The notes under the pieces are model-generated. The model ran no database searches, was not told the origin of the DNA, and worked only from the letters and a program-made list of their open reading frames with translations. Below, one piece after another: positions 9,343 to 17,727 of a stretch of DNA of 64,000 bases. How positions within the stretch are numbered: position 1 is the first letter of the stretch; each line of letters starts with the position of its first letter. This DNA is from Chitinophaga sp. Ak27 (GTDB taxonomy: Bacteria > Bacteroidota > Bacteroidia > Chitinophagales > Chitinophagaceae). The DNA lies in contig NZ_JABAOB010000002.1 in the NCBI RefSeq assembly GCF_012726295.1, positions 310,001-374,000 on the forward strand, written 5' to 3'. The translations under genes and the position numbers were made by a program.

Positions 9343-10344
9343 ATGAATCATCCATACAATCGCCGGCAGTTTATCCGGAACACCGCTATTACAGGAATTG
9401 GATTAGGGCTAACCGCCGCTGCGCAACCACTCATGGGCGCTATACCCCTGGCCGGTCAGCGGAGAGTGGGTATTATAGGACTGGATACGTCGCATAGTGT
9501 GGAGTTCACCAAAATGTTGAATGCTGCCAGCCCTGATCCTGCATTTTTGGGATATCATGTCACCGTAGCCTATGTACAGGGCAGTAAGGACATTGCCTCC
9601 AGCCTGGAGATGGTGCCGGGCAACCTGGCTAAGATAAAGGAAATGAACGTTGAAATTGTGGATACTATCGATGCATTGCTGAAAAAATGTGATGTGGTGC
9701 TGCTGGAATCCAACGATGGGAGAGTGCACCTGGAACAGGCTTTACCGGTGCTGAAAGCGGGGAAACGCCTGTTTATAGACAAGCCGATGTCAGCCTCCCT
9801 GGCAGATACGAAAGCTATTTTTAAGGCAGCGGCTCAATACCATGTTCCCGTATTTTCTTCTTCCGCTCTTCGCTTTATCGACAGCATCCGGCAGGTGAAT
9901 GGAGGGAGCATTGGAAAAGTAACCGGTGTGGATATTTATACGCCTTCACCCACGGAAAAAACACACCCCGATTTGTTTTGGTACGGCATTCATGGTGTGG
10001 AAATGCTTTATGCCCTCATGGGGACGGGCTGTAAACGCCTGACCCGTACTACGGAAACAGATATGGATCATATCACCGCCGTTTGGAACGACGGACGTAT
10101 AGCCACTTTGCGGGGCGTGAAAAAAGGCCCCTATGGCTTTGGTGGCCATGCCTTTGGTGAAAAAGCCATTGCAGCGATCGGTGATTTTAACTCCTATCAG
10201 CCCCTGGTGGGGCAGATCACCCAATTCTTTCAAACCGGTATCCCGCCGGTAAAACCGGAAGAAACCATCGAGATGATGGCGTTCATGGAGGCGGCGGATG
10301 AAAGCAAGCGGAAAAACGGTGCTGCGGTGACGTTGAACGGATAA
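9343..10344 (+). CDS. Gfo/Idh/MocA-family oxidoreductase with Tat signal
   Basis: NAD(P)-dependent sugar oxidoreductase family protein of 333 residues. The N-terminus carries a twin-arginine motif (NRRQFIRN) followed by a hydrophobic stretch, so it is probably exported already folded with its nucleotide. The Rossmann part begins at RRVGIIGLDTSHS, and the family motif FIDKPMSASLADTKAIF supplies the usual EKP-like lysine. It is shorter than typical 350-450 residue members. It follows the permease by 10 bases. With the ThuA-like and dehydrogenase parts of the large lipoprotein it fits an oxidoreductive glycoside pathway (inference). The SGNH gene on the other strand ends 3 bases away. Confidence 0.85.
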   Translation: MNHPYNRRQFIRNTAITGIGLGLTAAAQPLMGAIPLAGQRRVGIIGLDTSHSVEFTKMLNAASPDPAFLGYHVTVAYVQGSKDIASSLEMVPGNLAKIKEMNVEIVDTIDALLKKCDVVLLESNDGRVHLEQALPVLKAGKRLFIDKPMSASLADTKAIFKAAAQYHVPVFSSSALRFIDSIRQVNGGSIGKVTGVDIYTPSPTEKTHPDLFWYGIHGVEMLYALMGTGCKRLTRTTETDMDHITAVWNDGRIATLRGVKKGPYGFGGHAFGEKAIAAIGDFNSYQPLVGQITQFFQTGIPPVKPEETIEMMAFMEAADESKRKNGAAVTLNG

Positions 10345-10347
10345 TGG

Positions 10348-11292
10348 TCAACGGCTTACATTCACCTGCTGTTGCAACTTTACAGCATCTATATCTCTCA
10401 GCAGGGTATCTATTTTTTTACTCAGGATTTCTGCGCCGGGGCCATTCATATGGTCGCCATCGTAGAAGTCCTGTATCGTGAAAGACGAATCCCGCAGGAA
10501 ATTGTGATAGTAAACATTGTCGTTATTGCTCACCAATTGATCAATGGTACGCAAGGTCAATGATAGCTGTGCGGTATCGAGGTGATTGTAGTAGGTGGGA
10601 TAAGCAGGCGGCGTATAGAAGAGGACTGTAGCATTTTTTTGTTTAGCTATAGAGATGATTTCATTCAAGATAGCCTTTTGCGTTTCATACAATGCCCTGT
10701 TTTTATTGGTGTGCTTTTTGGCGCCTTCCAGCCCGGTGGCAGCTACATCCTGCATTTTTTGGAAGGGGATTTGCCAACCCAGCGCAGTGCAGCCCACGCT
10801 TTCCCGCTTTAATAGGTAATAAAGGATCAGCCTTTTAATATTCAGCTCCAGGCTACCGGTCAATATTTCGGTGTAGTCGGTTGGCCTTTTAGAGCTGTGC
10901 AGCTGAAAATAGAGCATATAATATTTCACCCGCCATGATTCACTGGCTTCAGATAAATTCGTAAACAAGGTGAAATAGGAGATGGGTAACACCACATGCT
11001 TCAGATGTGTGAGCTGTGGCGCAAATTTCTTCAATATTTCAAGGTCGTAATCAATGCTCTGGCTGCTGATAGCGGCATTAAAACTGTTGCCGCTGATAAA
11101 TGCAGGATTGATGCCGAGGTAAGCATGTGAGCTGCCGAGGAACAGCGTTTCAATACTGTCGGCATGCTGCTCCATATAATGCCGCTTATACGCATATTCA
11201 TTGGGAATGCGGCGTAGCAACACTTCGAATACCAGTGCCAGCACGATGATAGGCAACAGGAAAATAGCTATCTTCTTAAGTATTTTTTTCAT
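10348..11292 (-). CDS. SGNH-like membrane-anchored protein, partner of MBOAT
   Basis: A 314-residue protein with one N-terminal transmembrane segment (residues ~7-26) and an exported domain. The block GSSHAYLGINP (from residue 53) and the late block DGDHMNGPG match the first and last motifs of SGNH/AlgJ/DltD-like proteins. It lies 2 bases downstream of an MBOAT acyltransferase and is surely co-transcribed. By analogy with AlgI-AlgJ and DltB-DltD it would complete acyl transfer to an extracytoplasmic glycan. The acceptor is unknown. Confidence 0.75.
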   Translation of the reverse strand: MKKILKKIAIFLLPIIVLALVFEVLLRRIPNEYAYKRHYMEQHADSIETLFLGSSHAYLGINPAFISGNSFNAAISSQSIDYDLEILKKFAPQLTHLKHVVLPISYFTLFTNLSEASESWRVKYYMLYFQLHSSKRPTDYTEILTGSLELNIKRLILYYLLKRESVGCTALGWQIPFQKMQDVAATGLEGAKKHTNKNRALYETQKAILNEIISIAKQKNATVLFYTPPAYPTYYNHLDTAQLSLTLRTIDQLVSNNDNVYYHNFLRDSSFTIQDFYDGDHMNGPGAEILSKKIDTLLRDIDAVKLQQQVNVSR

Positions 11293-11294
11293 GT

Positions 11295-12731
11295 CTAAAA
11301 CTGGAAATAAATAAATTGCTGATCAGTACCGGCAAAATAGAAAATGCAGAAAATAATGGCATAGTACACCGACCAGCGGACCAACCTCGGCCGGCGTATC
11401 GCCAGGCGGGCAATGGCATATTGTTCTTCTCTTCCCATCCACTCAATGACCATAAAGATAAATATCAGTACAAAAATTTTTACCGGCATTACTTCCGGTA
11501 CGGTAAACAGCGAGCGTGAAAATATTTTCGCAATAAAATCCCAGGCCTGGCCTATGTTTTCTGACCGGAAAACAATCCAGGCAAGGTTAGCTAGTGCGAA
11601 GGTGAGCACCATATTGATGGCCTCCCTCATAGTTGGCCAGGTTCGGCCCTGGGCAACTATTTCCAGGTGATTACGATTGTTCTTGGAAATAATCAGCGGC
11701 AGGATGAACAAGGCATTTAATCCGCCCCACACAATAAACGTCCAGTTGGCGCCATGCCAGAACCCACTCACCAAGAAAATGATAAACGTGTTTCTCACCC
11801 GCATCCAGGTGCCTCCCTTACTACCTCCCAACGGAATATACAGGTAGTCACGGAACCATGACGACAGCGATATATGCCAGCGGCGCCAAAACTCAGCTAT
11901 ATCCCTGGAAAAATAAGGATAGGCAAAGTTACGTAGTAAGTCTATCCCAAAAAGTTTGGCCGTACCTAAAGCAATATCTGAGTAGCCGGAAAAGTCACAA
12001 TAGATTTGGAACGTAAAAAATAAAGCGCCGATAACGTGTGTACTGCCGGAATAATCGCCGGCATTGTTAAAAATCATGTTGGCATAGTAAGCGCAGTTGT
12101 CCGCTATCACCACTTTCTTGAACATACCCCACAAAATCTGCTTCAATCCATCTATTGCCTGGCTGTAATTAAAGTGACGTTCCCGTTTAATCTGCGGGAG
12201 CAGATGAGTGGCCCTTTCAATAGGACCTGCCACCAACAGGGGGAAAAAGCTCACAAACACAGAATACGTCACAAAGTCTTTTTCCGGCTTGATCCTGTCT
12301 TTATAAATATCTATCACATAAGACAACCCGTGGAAGGTATAAAAGGAGATACCCACCGGTAACACGATATGCAATACCCAGGGACTGGTATGCAATCCAA
12401 CCAGCGATAAAGCCTGGGCAAAAGAGGCCGCAAAAAAATTGAAATATTTAAATACCCCCAGGAACCCCAGGTTGATGCATACACTCAGCCAGAACCAACT
12501 TTTTTTGATGGCCGGTGTCCGCGCTTCTGCCATCTTCAGGCCCGTAAAATAATCCAGCAGGGTGGAAAAGATAAGCAGGAAAAGAAAGCGGTAATCCCAG
12601 CAGGCGTAAAAGAAATAGCTGGATACCAGCAGCAAAGCATTCTGCAGTTTCAGGCTTTTATTCGTGACAAACCAATAAAGTGCCAGCACAATAGGTAAAA
12701 AGATGACAAAGTTTATCGAGTTAAAGAGCAT
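11295..12731 (-). CDS. MBOAT-family membrane O-acyltransferase
   Basis: AlgI/PatA/DltB-like multi-pass O-acyltransferase of 478 residues. It begins MLFNSINFVIFLPIVLALYW and carries the family motifs LLVAGPIERATHLLPQI and FWHGANWTFIVWGGLNALF, with the predicted catalytic His at residue 326. It would move an acetyl or other acyl group across the inner membrane onto a secreted polysaccharide or envelope glycan. The partner SGNH gene follows directly. A -7-like element lies 54 bases upstream on the same strand. Confidence 0.9.
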   Translation of the reverse strand: MLFNSINFVIFLPIVLALYWFVTNKSLKLQNALLLVSSYFFYACWDYRFLFLLIFSTLLDYFTGLKMAEARTPAIKKSWFWLSVCINLGFLGVFKYFNFFAASFAQALSLVGLHTSPWVLHIVLPVGISFYTFHGLSYVIDIYKDRIKPEKDFVTYSVFVSFFPLLVAGPIERATHLLPQIKRERHFNYSQAIDGLKQILWGMFKKVVIADNCAYYANMIFNNAGDYSGSTHVIGALFFTFQIYCDFSGYSDIALGTAKLFGIDLLRNFAYPYFSRDIAEFWRRWHISLSSWFRDYLYIPLGGSKGGTWMRVRNTFIIFLVSGFWHGANWTFIVWGGLNALFILPLIISKNNRNHLEIVAQGRTWPTMREAINMVLTFALANLAWIVFRSENIGQAWDFIAKIFSRSLFTVPEVMPVKIFVLIFIFMVIEWMGREEQYAIARLAIRRPRLVRWSVYYAIIFCIFYFAGTDQQFIYFQF

Positions 12732-12784
12732 GAAACAGGTTTATTTTTTCCTAAAAATTTTGTAGGTCAATTTCATAGGTATCA

Positions 12785-12792
12785 CAAAATTA
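12785..12792 (-). promoter_or_regulatory. Putative -7 element of the MBOAT-SGNH operon
   Basis: On the minus strand this reads TAATTTTG, a perfect match to the Bacteroidota -7 consensus TAnnTTTG, 54 bases before the start codon. I see no convincing TTTG -33 element. Confidence 0.4.
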
Positions 12793-12888
12793 TTTGATGG
12801 GACAGGATTTATTAGAATTCGCGAAGCTAGGTAAAAAATAAGATAACAACAACCCATCCGCAATTACCTTGAAATTTGATGCCGTTTC

Positions 12889-12910
12889 CCCGCCACACGT
12901 GGTGTGCGGG
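12889..12910. other. GC-rich hairpin upstream of the PhnA-type gene
   Basis: CCCG(C)CACAC pairs with GTGTGCGGG around a three-base loop, with one bulged C. It is GC-rich in an AT-rich gap and is not followed by a T-run, so it does not look like a standard terminator. It ends 32 bases before a -7-like element and could be a protein-binding site. Confidence 0.4.
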
Positions 12911-12942
12911 AGCAGAATCATCCGTATCCCTGGAAAAAAGAT

Positions 12943-12950
12943 TACCTTTG
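12943..12950 (+). promoter_or_regulatory. Putative -7 element for the PhnA-type gene
   Basis: Reads TACCTTTG, matching TAnnTTTG, 22 bases before the chosen start codon at 12973. This supports the internal start. No clear -33 element is visible. Confidence 0.4.
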
Positions 12951-12972
12951 CGGACATTTTCAAAGGGATATT

Positions 12973-13554
12973 ATGAAGTTGAATGAACTATTACAGGAAA
13001 GGGCCAATCACCAGTGCGAGTTATGCCAGGCTGCTGCTACGTTAACCGTATATGAGGTTCCTCCGCAATCCTATGCTGACCAGGATAATTGCATCCTTAT
13101 CTGCGACACCTGTCAATCGCAGATAGCTCGTAAAGCAGAACTGGATAGTAATCACTGGCAATGCCTGACTACCTCCATGTGGAGCGAAGTCCCCGGCATA
13201 CAGATCGTTTCCTGGCGCATGCTCCAGCGTTTAAGACATGAAAGCTGGGCCATGGAAAGCCTCGACATGATTTATCTCAACGATGAAGCGCTGGCTTGGG
13301 CCAAAGCTACCGGCGACCATGAAAGCGATGCCGCCGTGGACCTCCACAGGGACAGCAACGGCGCCATCCTGCAAAATGGCGATACGGTAATACTCACCAA
13401 ATCCCTCGATGTAAAAGGATCTACCCTGAATGCCAAAATGGGTACCGTCGTCAAAAATATCCGCCTCGTAGAAGATAATACCGGACAAATTGAAGGAAAA
13501 ATAGAAGGTCAGCTAATCGTTATTCTCACCAAATACCTGAGAAAACAAGCATAA
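12973..13554 (+). CDS. PhnA domain protein
   Basis: A 193-residue cytoplasmic protein of the PhnA (YjdM) type. The N-terminus has a zinc-ribbon-like part with two CxxC pairs (CELC, CDTC) and the C-terminal ~70 residues form the PhnA beta domain (NGDTVILTKSLDVKGS, ending IVILTKYLRK). Despite its name the family is not shown to act on phosphonates, and its role is unknown. The ATG at 12973 is preferred over upstream codons in the same frame because the PhnA homology begins at MKLNELLQERA and a -7-like element lies just upstream. Confidence 0.85.
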   Translation: MKLNELLQERANHQCELCQAAATLTVYEVPPQSYADQDNCILICDTCQSQIARKAELDSNHWQCLTTSMWSEVPGIQIVSWRMLQRLRHESWAMESLDMIYLNDEALAWAKATGDHESDAAVDLHRDSNGAILQNGDTVILTKSLDVKGSTLNAKMGTVVKNIRLVEDNTGQIEGKIEGQLIVILTKYLRKQA

Positions 13555-13563
13555 CCTGTTACC

Positions 13564-13614
13564 GCTATAAAGAGAAAGGAGCCACACATTGCGCGGCTCC
13601 TTTCTCTTTATAGC
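13564..13614. terminator. Bidirectional terminator, perfect 20-base stem
   Basis: Positions 13564-13583 are perfectly complementary to 13595-13614, around an 11-base loop. It lies between the PhnA-type gene and the convergent GT87-like gene and can serve both. T-rich or A-rich tracts lie inside the stem arms. Confidence 0.8.
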
Positions 13615-13629
13615 TTGTATCTCCAGGGA

Positions 13630-14850
13630 TCAGACAGCCCGGCTAAATTCCTCCTCCCTGGGGGCCGACAAGGACTCCTGCGACAGGAAGAACGGCTCCA
13701 GCACAATCTTTACCCATACGATAGAACAGAACACCGCTTTCACGGCATAGGGCTCTACATAAGTCCTGGCAATCCAATACGGCGTAATCAGGTCGGTAGA
13801 CGAAAACGAAGTAAATACGAGCGTTAGTACAGCCAGCACCGTATTGATACGGGTGGGAGGCTGGGTAAAATACCAGATAGCTACGCCGGTTAATGCAATA
13901 ATATAAGTAGGCGACTCCCCCTTGTGATTGAAGATAACCACCCAAATAAGTATAGAGGCCAGCATATTCAGGCGCAATTGAGGAGTGCTGCCACTATACA
14001 AGATCTTGATGAATGGCAGCATAAAGATGGCAGCTGCGGTTAAAATGAATCCCTGCTTGGGGATGTCCATGTTAAACCAGGTATGCCACCAGCCCATTAC
14101 CGATACGCCGTAGGAAGCAGAATAGTCGTTGGCCAACAGGTGTGCCCAGCTCTTATAGAGGAAGGTCAGCTGATCAGCGGAAATGACCAGCAACGGCATT
14201 ACCGCAATCACCAGGGTCCAGAAAACGGTGTATAACGCTGCCTTCCAGCGCTCCGGATATAGTAGGAACAGTGACATAGCCACTACGCCAAATATCTTGA
14301 TATATACCGTAATGACCAGCAGTAAGGTGGCCAGCCACACTTTCTTGTTTTCCATACAATGCCAGGCCAGTATAAAAAAGCCCGCGATGAAGACGTTGAT
14401 TTGTGAACTGGTTAAAGCAATCATCATCTCAATAGCCAGGAACAGGAGCAGGATGGATTGCCGCTCCTTAGGTATCGGCAATTTCCGGATCGCCACCAGG
14501 AATATTATCACATTCATCAGGTTCCAGCAGATCAATGCCGGTACGTCCGGCATCCACGCAAAAGCACCCATCCACATCGCAAAAGAAGGACTGTACTTAT
14601 ACAGGTCGTAATATTCATCTTCGTACAGCACATATAAATCCTGGTTGTGTACCAGGTGCGACCAGGCATCTTTAAAGATCAGGAAGTTATTGTAACGGGT
14701 CCAACGCTCCATGTCCTGGGAAGAATACCAGGAATGAAAAGAAATGGCTACCGCCATCAGTAAAAACAACGCATATAAATATTTAATCGGAATCCTGCTC
14801 ACGGCATTACATACGGCATTCCAGCGCCCCTTAACGGCAGATATTAACAT
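13630..14850 (-). CDS. GT87 (DUF2029)-like membrane glycosyltransferase
   Basis: A 406-residue multi-pass membrane protein with about ten hydrophobic segments. The motif YKYSPSFAMWMGAFAWMP after the first periplasmic loop is characteristic of the GT87/DUF2029 family (polyprenyl-phosphate-sugar-dependent transferases). It probably adds a hexose or pentose to an envelope glycan or lipid. No other glycan-assembly gene is nearby, and donor and acceptor cannot be told. It is monocistronic, with a -7-like element 41 bases upstream. Confidence 0.75.
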   Translation of the reverse strand: MLISAVKGRWNAVCNAVSRIPIKYLYALFLLMAVAISFHSWYSSQDMERWTRYNNFLIFKDAWSHLVHNQDLYVLYEDEYYDLYKYSPSFAMWMGAFAWMPDVPALICWNLMNVIIFLVAIRKLPIPKERQSILLLFLAIEMMIALTSSQINVFIAGFFILAWHCMENKKVWLATLLLVITVYIKIFGVVAMSLFLLYPERWKAALYTVFWTLVIAVMPLLVISADQLTFLYKSWAHLLANDYSASYGVSVMGWWHTWFNMDIPKQGFILTAAAIFMLPFIKILYSGSTPQLRLNMLASILIWVVIFNHKGESPTYIIALTGVAIWYFTQPPTRINTVLAVLTLVFTSFSSTDLITPYWIARTYVEPYAVKAVFCSIVWVKIVLEPFFLSQESLSAPREEEFSRAV

Positions 14851-15179
14851 GATACGGTTTTAAGTGTGACAGTTGTTTCAGGTTCTGATGCCAAAATTAT
14901 ATAAAATTTTTTTTATTCGTCACGGTAGAGATACCCGGGAAAAGAATAATGACAATATTAATATACCCTTAATATATTATGAGTATTTAATATGAATAGA
15001 CAGTATCGTGAAAAGCCTAAAGTTGGGGTCACTCAATCGCCGATAATTCCGTATATTTTGAAGCTTTTGTTCAACGCCCGGACCTGTTTACAGACGACTT
15101 TTAGCACCATACCGGTATTTATTACACCCCTATTGCATTTTCTCAATTAACCAATAAAGCCATAAAGTACAGCACCGTT
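14851..15179. other. Intergenic region between two divergent genes
   Basis: This 329-base AT-rich gap separates the GT87-like gene from a GH2 gene. It holds a -7-like element for the minus-strand gene (14892-14899) and a weak AT-rich inverted repeat (14960-14966 with 14974-14980). I see no coding frame, RNA gene or clear plus-strand promoter. Confidence 0.6.
14892..14899 (-). promoter_or_regulatory. Putative -7 element for the GT87-like gene
   Basis: On the minus strand this reads TAATTTTG, a match to TAnnTTTG, 41 bases before the start codon. No matching -33 element was found. Confidence 0.4.
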
Positions 15180-17579
15180 ATGTTACAACACATCTGCAAA
15201 CAGCTGCTATTCATCGCACTGCTAGGCCTGCCGGGACTTTCCGCCCTTCAGGCACAACAAAGTTATCAAATGAAGCCCGTTGCCATCCAATCCCGTTGGG
15301 CCAAAGAAGTCAGCCCCCAAAACGCTTTGCCAGCTTATCCGCGCCCTCAGCTCGAACGGAAGACCTGGGAAAGCCTGAATGGATTATGGGAATACGCTAT
15401 TACGCCTGCTAATGCGGCCATCCCTGCCACTTTCGATGGACAGATCCTCGTGCCCTTCCCCCTGGAATCCGGCTTATCCGGCGTAAAAAGATCACTGCTG
15501 CCCGATCAGCGGCTCTGGTATCGCCGCACGCTTCAAATGAAGCCGGCTGCCGGCGAAAGAACCCTGCTGCATTTCGGAGCGGTCGACTGGCAAGCCACCG
15601 TATATCTCAACGGAAAAGAAGTGGGTACGCACACAGGCGGCTACACCGCCTTTACCATCGACATCACTGCTGCAGCCAAAGCAGGGGAAAATATCCTGTT
15701 GTTGAAAGTATACGATCCATCAGATAAAGGAATAGGTCCTCATGGCAAACAGGTACTCAATCCCGCTGATATCTATTATACCCCCAGCTCGGGGATCTGG
15801 CAAACGGTATGGCTGGAACAGGTGCCCAGGGATTATATCGCCGGCTTATTGCTGACGCCCGATATCGATAAAAGCCTGCTGGATATCACCGTCAATGCGC
15901 CTGCCGGTTATACCGTAACCGCTACTGCACTTAGGAATGGCGCCGTGGCCGGCCAGGTAAAAGGGAAAAGCGGAGCACCCCTTCAATTGAAGATAGCTCA
16001 TCCTGAATTATGGGCGCCCGGTCATCCCGTCCTCTACGATTTGTCGGTACAACTGCTGAAAGGTAATACCACGGTAGATGAGGTAAAGAGTTACTTTGGC
16101 ATGCGAAAAATTTCTGTGGCAAAAGATGAGAAAGGAGTGGACCGCATCTTCCTGAATAACAAACCCTATTTCAACCTGGGCACGCTCGACCAGGGCTTCT
16201 GGCCCGATGGTTTGTATACCGCTCCCACAGATGAAGCTCTGGCCTTCGACATCAAAGCCATCAAAGCCATGGGATTCAATACCATCCGCAAACACATTAA
16301 AATAGAACCGGCCAGGTGGTACTATTGGGCAGATAAACTGGGCATACTGGTATGGCAGGATATGGTAAGCCCCCATCACAGTCTCCCTGAAGGCGCCAAA
16401 GCTGCTTTTGAAGCCCAGTGTAAGGAAACGCTGGCACAACTCCATAACCATCCCAGTATTACTACCTGGGTGCTGTTTAATGAAAAATGGGGCCAATTCG
16501 ATCAACAGCGCCTCACGGAATGGATCAAACGCACCGACCCTTCCCGCCTGGTAAACGGGCATTCCGGCGAATACCTGTATGTCAACGAAAAACTGCGGAG
16601 CCCCAGTCCCAACGCCTATATCAGCGCCGACCTCACCGACGTACACAGTTATCCCAATCCCCGTAATGCCATACAGCTCCCCGGCAAGGCCCGCGTGCTG
16701 GGCGAGTTTGGAGGTATAGGCGTCTTTATTCCCCATCACCAGTGGAATGCTACCAGCGCCTGGGGATATATCCTGGAAAAGCCTGCCGCCCTGAAATATA
16801 AGTACACCATCATGAACCAGCACCTGCAACTGTTGCAACGGCAAGGCCTGTCCGCCAGCATTTACACCCAACCCTTCGATGTGGAAGGCGAACAAAACGG
16901 CCTGATTACCTACGACCGGGAAGTAGTTAAAATTCCTTTTACAGAGATAAGAAAAATACATGCGCCCCTGAATCCCGATATGGGCGACATACCCGCCATT
17001 GCCATTCAGGACGCTGATGTTACAGATCCCGCCGCCGCCTACAGCGCCCGGCTACAGGAATATATTGATGGTAACCGGGCACCGGAGTTTTTAAAACAAC
17101 TGGCCATGATGGCCACTCAGGCAGGCGATAAAGACGGCGCCGCCATGGCCAGCGATGAATATTTTGCGGTCATGAAACCGCCCTATTCAGAAGATGATCT
17201 TCGCTACGTGATGCTGGTTACCGCCAGCACGAAAGACACCGGCTTTACCATCATCCGGAATAACGCCAATGCCATCGATAAAGCCATGGGAGCCAGGCAG
17301 GCCGCCGTGAAAATGATGAACCTCATTTACCAGGATGATATTGCACCCGCCATACCGCCAGGCAGCAATAACCCCGATTGGACAGCCATCTATACCACCG
17401 TAAAACCTTACGGCGCTCCCGGCGAAGAGATCTTTTTAAGAGCCCGGACCATCTACCAGCTCAACAAACAAGATAAAAATGGCTTCAAACCCATTGCCCG
17501 GGAATATCTCGACAAATACGGTGAATATGTAAAGCAGGAGGAACGGAGGAAGATTGAAGCCTTCATGAACCAGGAGTAA
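15180..17579 (+). CDS. GH2-family glycoside hydrolase (beta-galactosidase-like), secreted
   Basis: An exo-acting glycosidase of 799 residues with a signal peptide (cleavage probably after ALQAQ, near residue 26). The order is a sugar-binding jelly roll (LNGLWEYA; WYRRTLQM), an immunoglobulin-like domain, then the TIM barrel. The acid/base Glu is residue 435 in FNEKWGQ and the nucleophile Glu is residue 509 in LGEFGGIG, 74 residues apart as usual in GH2. Exact specificity (galactoside, glucuronide or arabinoside) is not clear. It stands alone, with no SusCD genes adjacent, and is followed by a strong stem-loop. Confidence 0.85.
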   Translation: MLQHICKQLLFIALLGLPGLSALQAQQSYQMKPVAIQSRWAKEVSPQNALPAYPRPQLERKTWESLNGLWEYAITPANAAIPATFDGQILVPFPLESGLSGVKRSLLPDQRLWYRRTLQMKPAAGERTLLHFGAVDWQATVYLNGKEVGTHTGGYTAFTIDITAAAKAGENILLLKVYDPSDKGIGPHGKQVLNPADIYYTPSSGIWQTVWLEQVPRDYIAGLLLTPDIDKSLLDITVNAPAGYTVTATALRNGAVAGQVKGKSGAPLQLKIAHPELWAPGHPVLYDLSVQLLKGNTTVDEVKSYFGMRKISVAKDEKGVDRIFLNNKPYFNLGTLDQGFWPDGLYTAPTDEALAFDIKAIKAMGFNTIRKHIKIEPARWYYWADKLGILVWQDMVSPHHSLPEGAKAAFEAQCKETLAQLHNHPSITTWVLFNEKWGQFDQQRLTEWIKRTDPSRLVNGHSGEYLYVNEKLRSPSPNAYISADLTDVHSYPNPRNAIQLPGKARVLGEFGGIGVFIPHHQWNATSAWGYILEKPAALKYKYTIMNQHLQLLQRQGLSASIYTQPFDVEGEQNGLITYDREVVKIPFTEIRKIHAPLNPDMGDIPAIAIQDADVTDPAAAYSARLQEYIDGNRAPEFLKQLAMMATQAGDKDGAAMASDEYFAVMKPPYSEDDLRYVMLVTASTKDTGFTIIRNNANAIDKAMGARQAAVKMMNLIYQDDIAPAIPPGSNNPDWTAIYTTVKPYGAPGEEIFLRARTIYQLNKQDKNGFKPIAREYLDKYGEYVKQEERRKIEAFMNQE

Positions 17580-17590
17580 TGGAAAAATAT

Positions 17591-17629
17591 AAACGAAATA
17601 ACGCTCCTTCATGGGGCGCTATTTCGTTT
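17591..17629 (+). terminator. Stem-loop terminator after the GH2 gene
   Basis: AAACGAAATA (17591-17600) pairs with TATTTCGTTT (17620-17629). The inner CGCTCC pairs with GGGGCG, with one mismatch and one wobble. A T-rich tract follows. Confidence 0.75.
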
Positions 17630-17650
17630 TCTTAATTACTATCATTTTTC

Positions 17651-17658
17651 TATCTTTG
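17651..17658 (+). promoter_or_regulatory. Putative -7 element for the tail-fibre-like gene
   Basis: Reads TATCTTTG, matching TAnnTTTG, with TTTC 19 bases upstream as an imperfect -33 element. It lies 69 bases before the chosen start codon and inside the longest open frame, which argues against an upstream start. Confidence 0.45.
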
Positions 17659-17727
17659 AATGAATCGGTTAACCTTATAAGTAACCCTAAAACCTATTCT
17701 AATCATTATCCCTTAAAAAGAATGTTC

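Noticed and set aside
15049..15062. TATATTTTG-like element as promoter of the GH2 gene at 15180
   Set aside because: It does not fit TAnnTTTG in register and lies over 100 bases from the start codon, with no -33 element.
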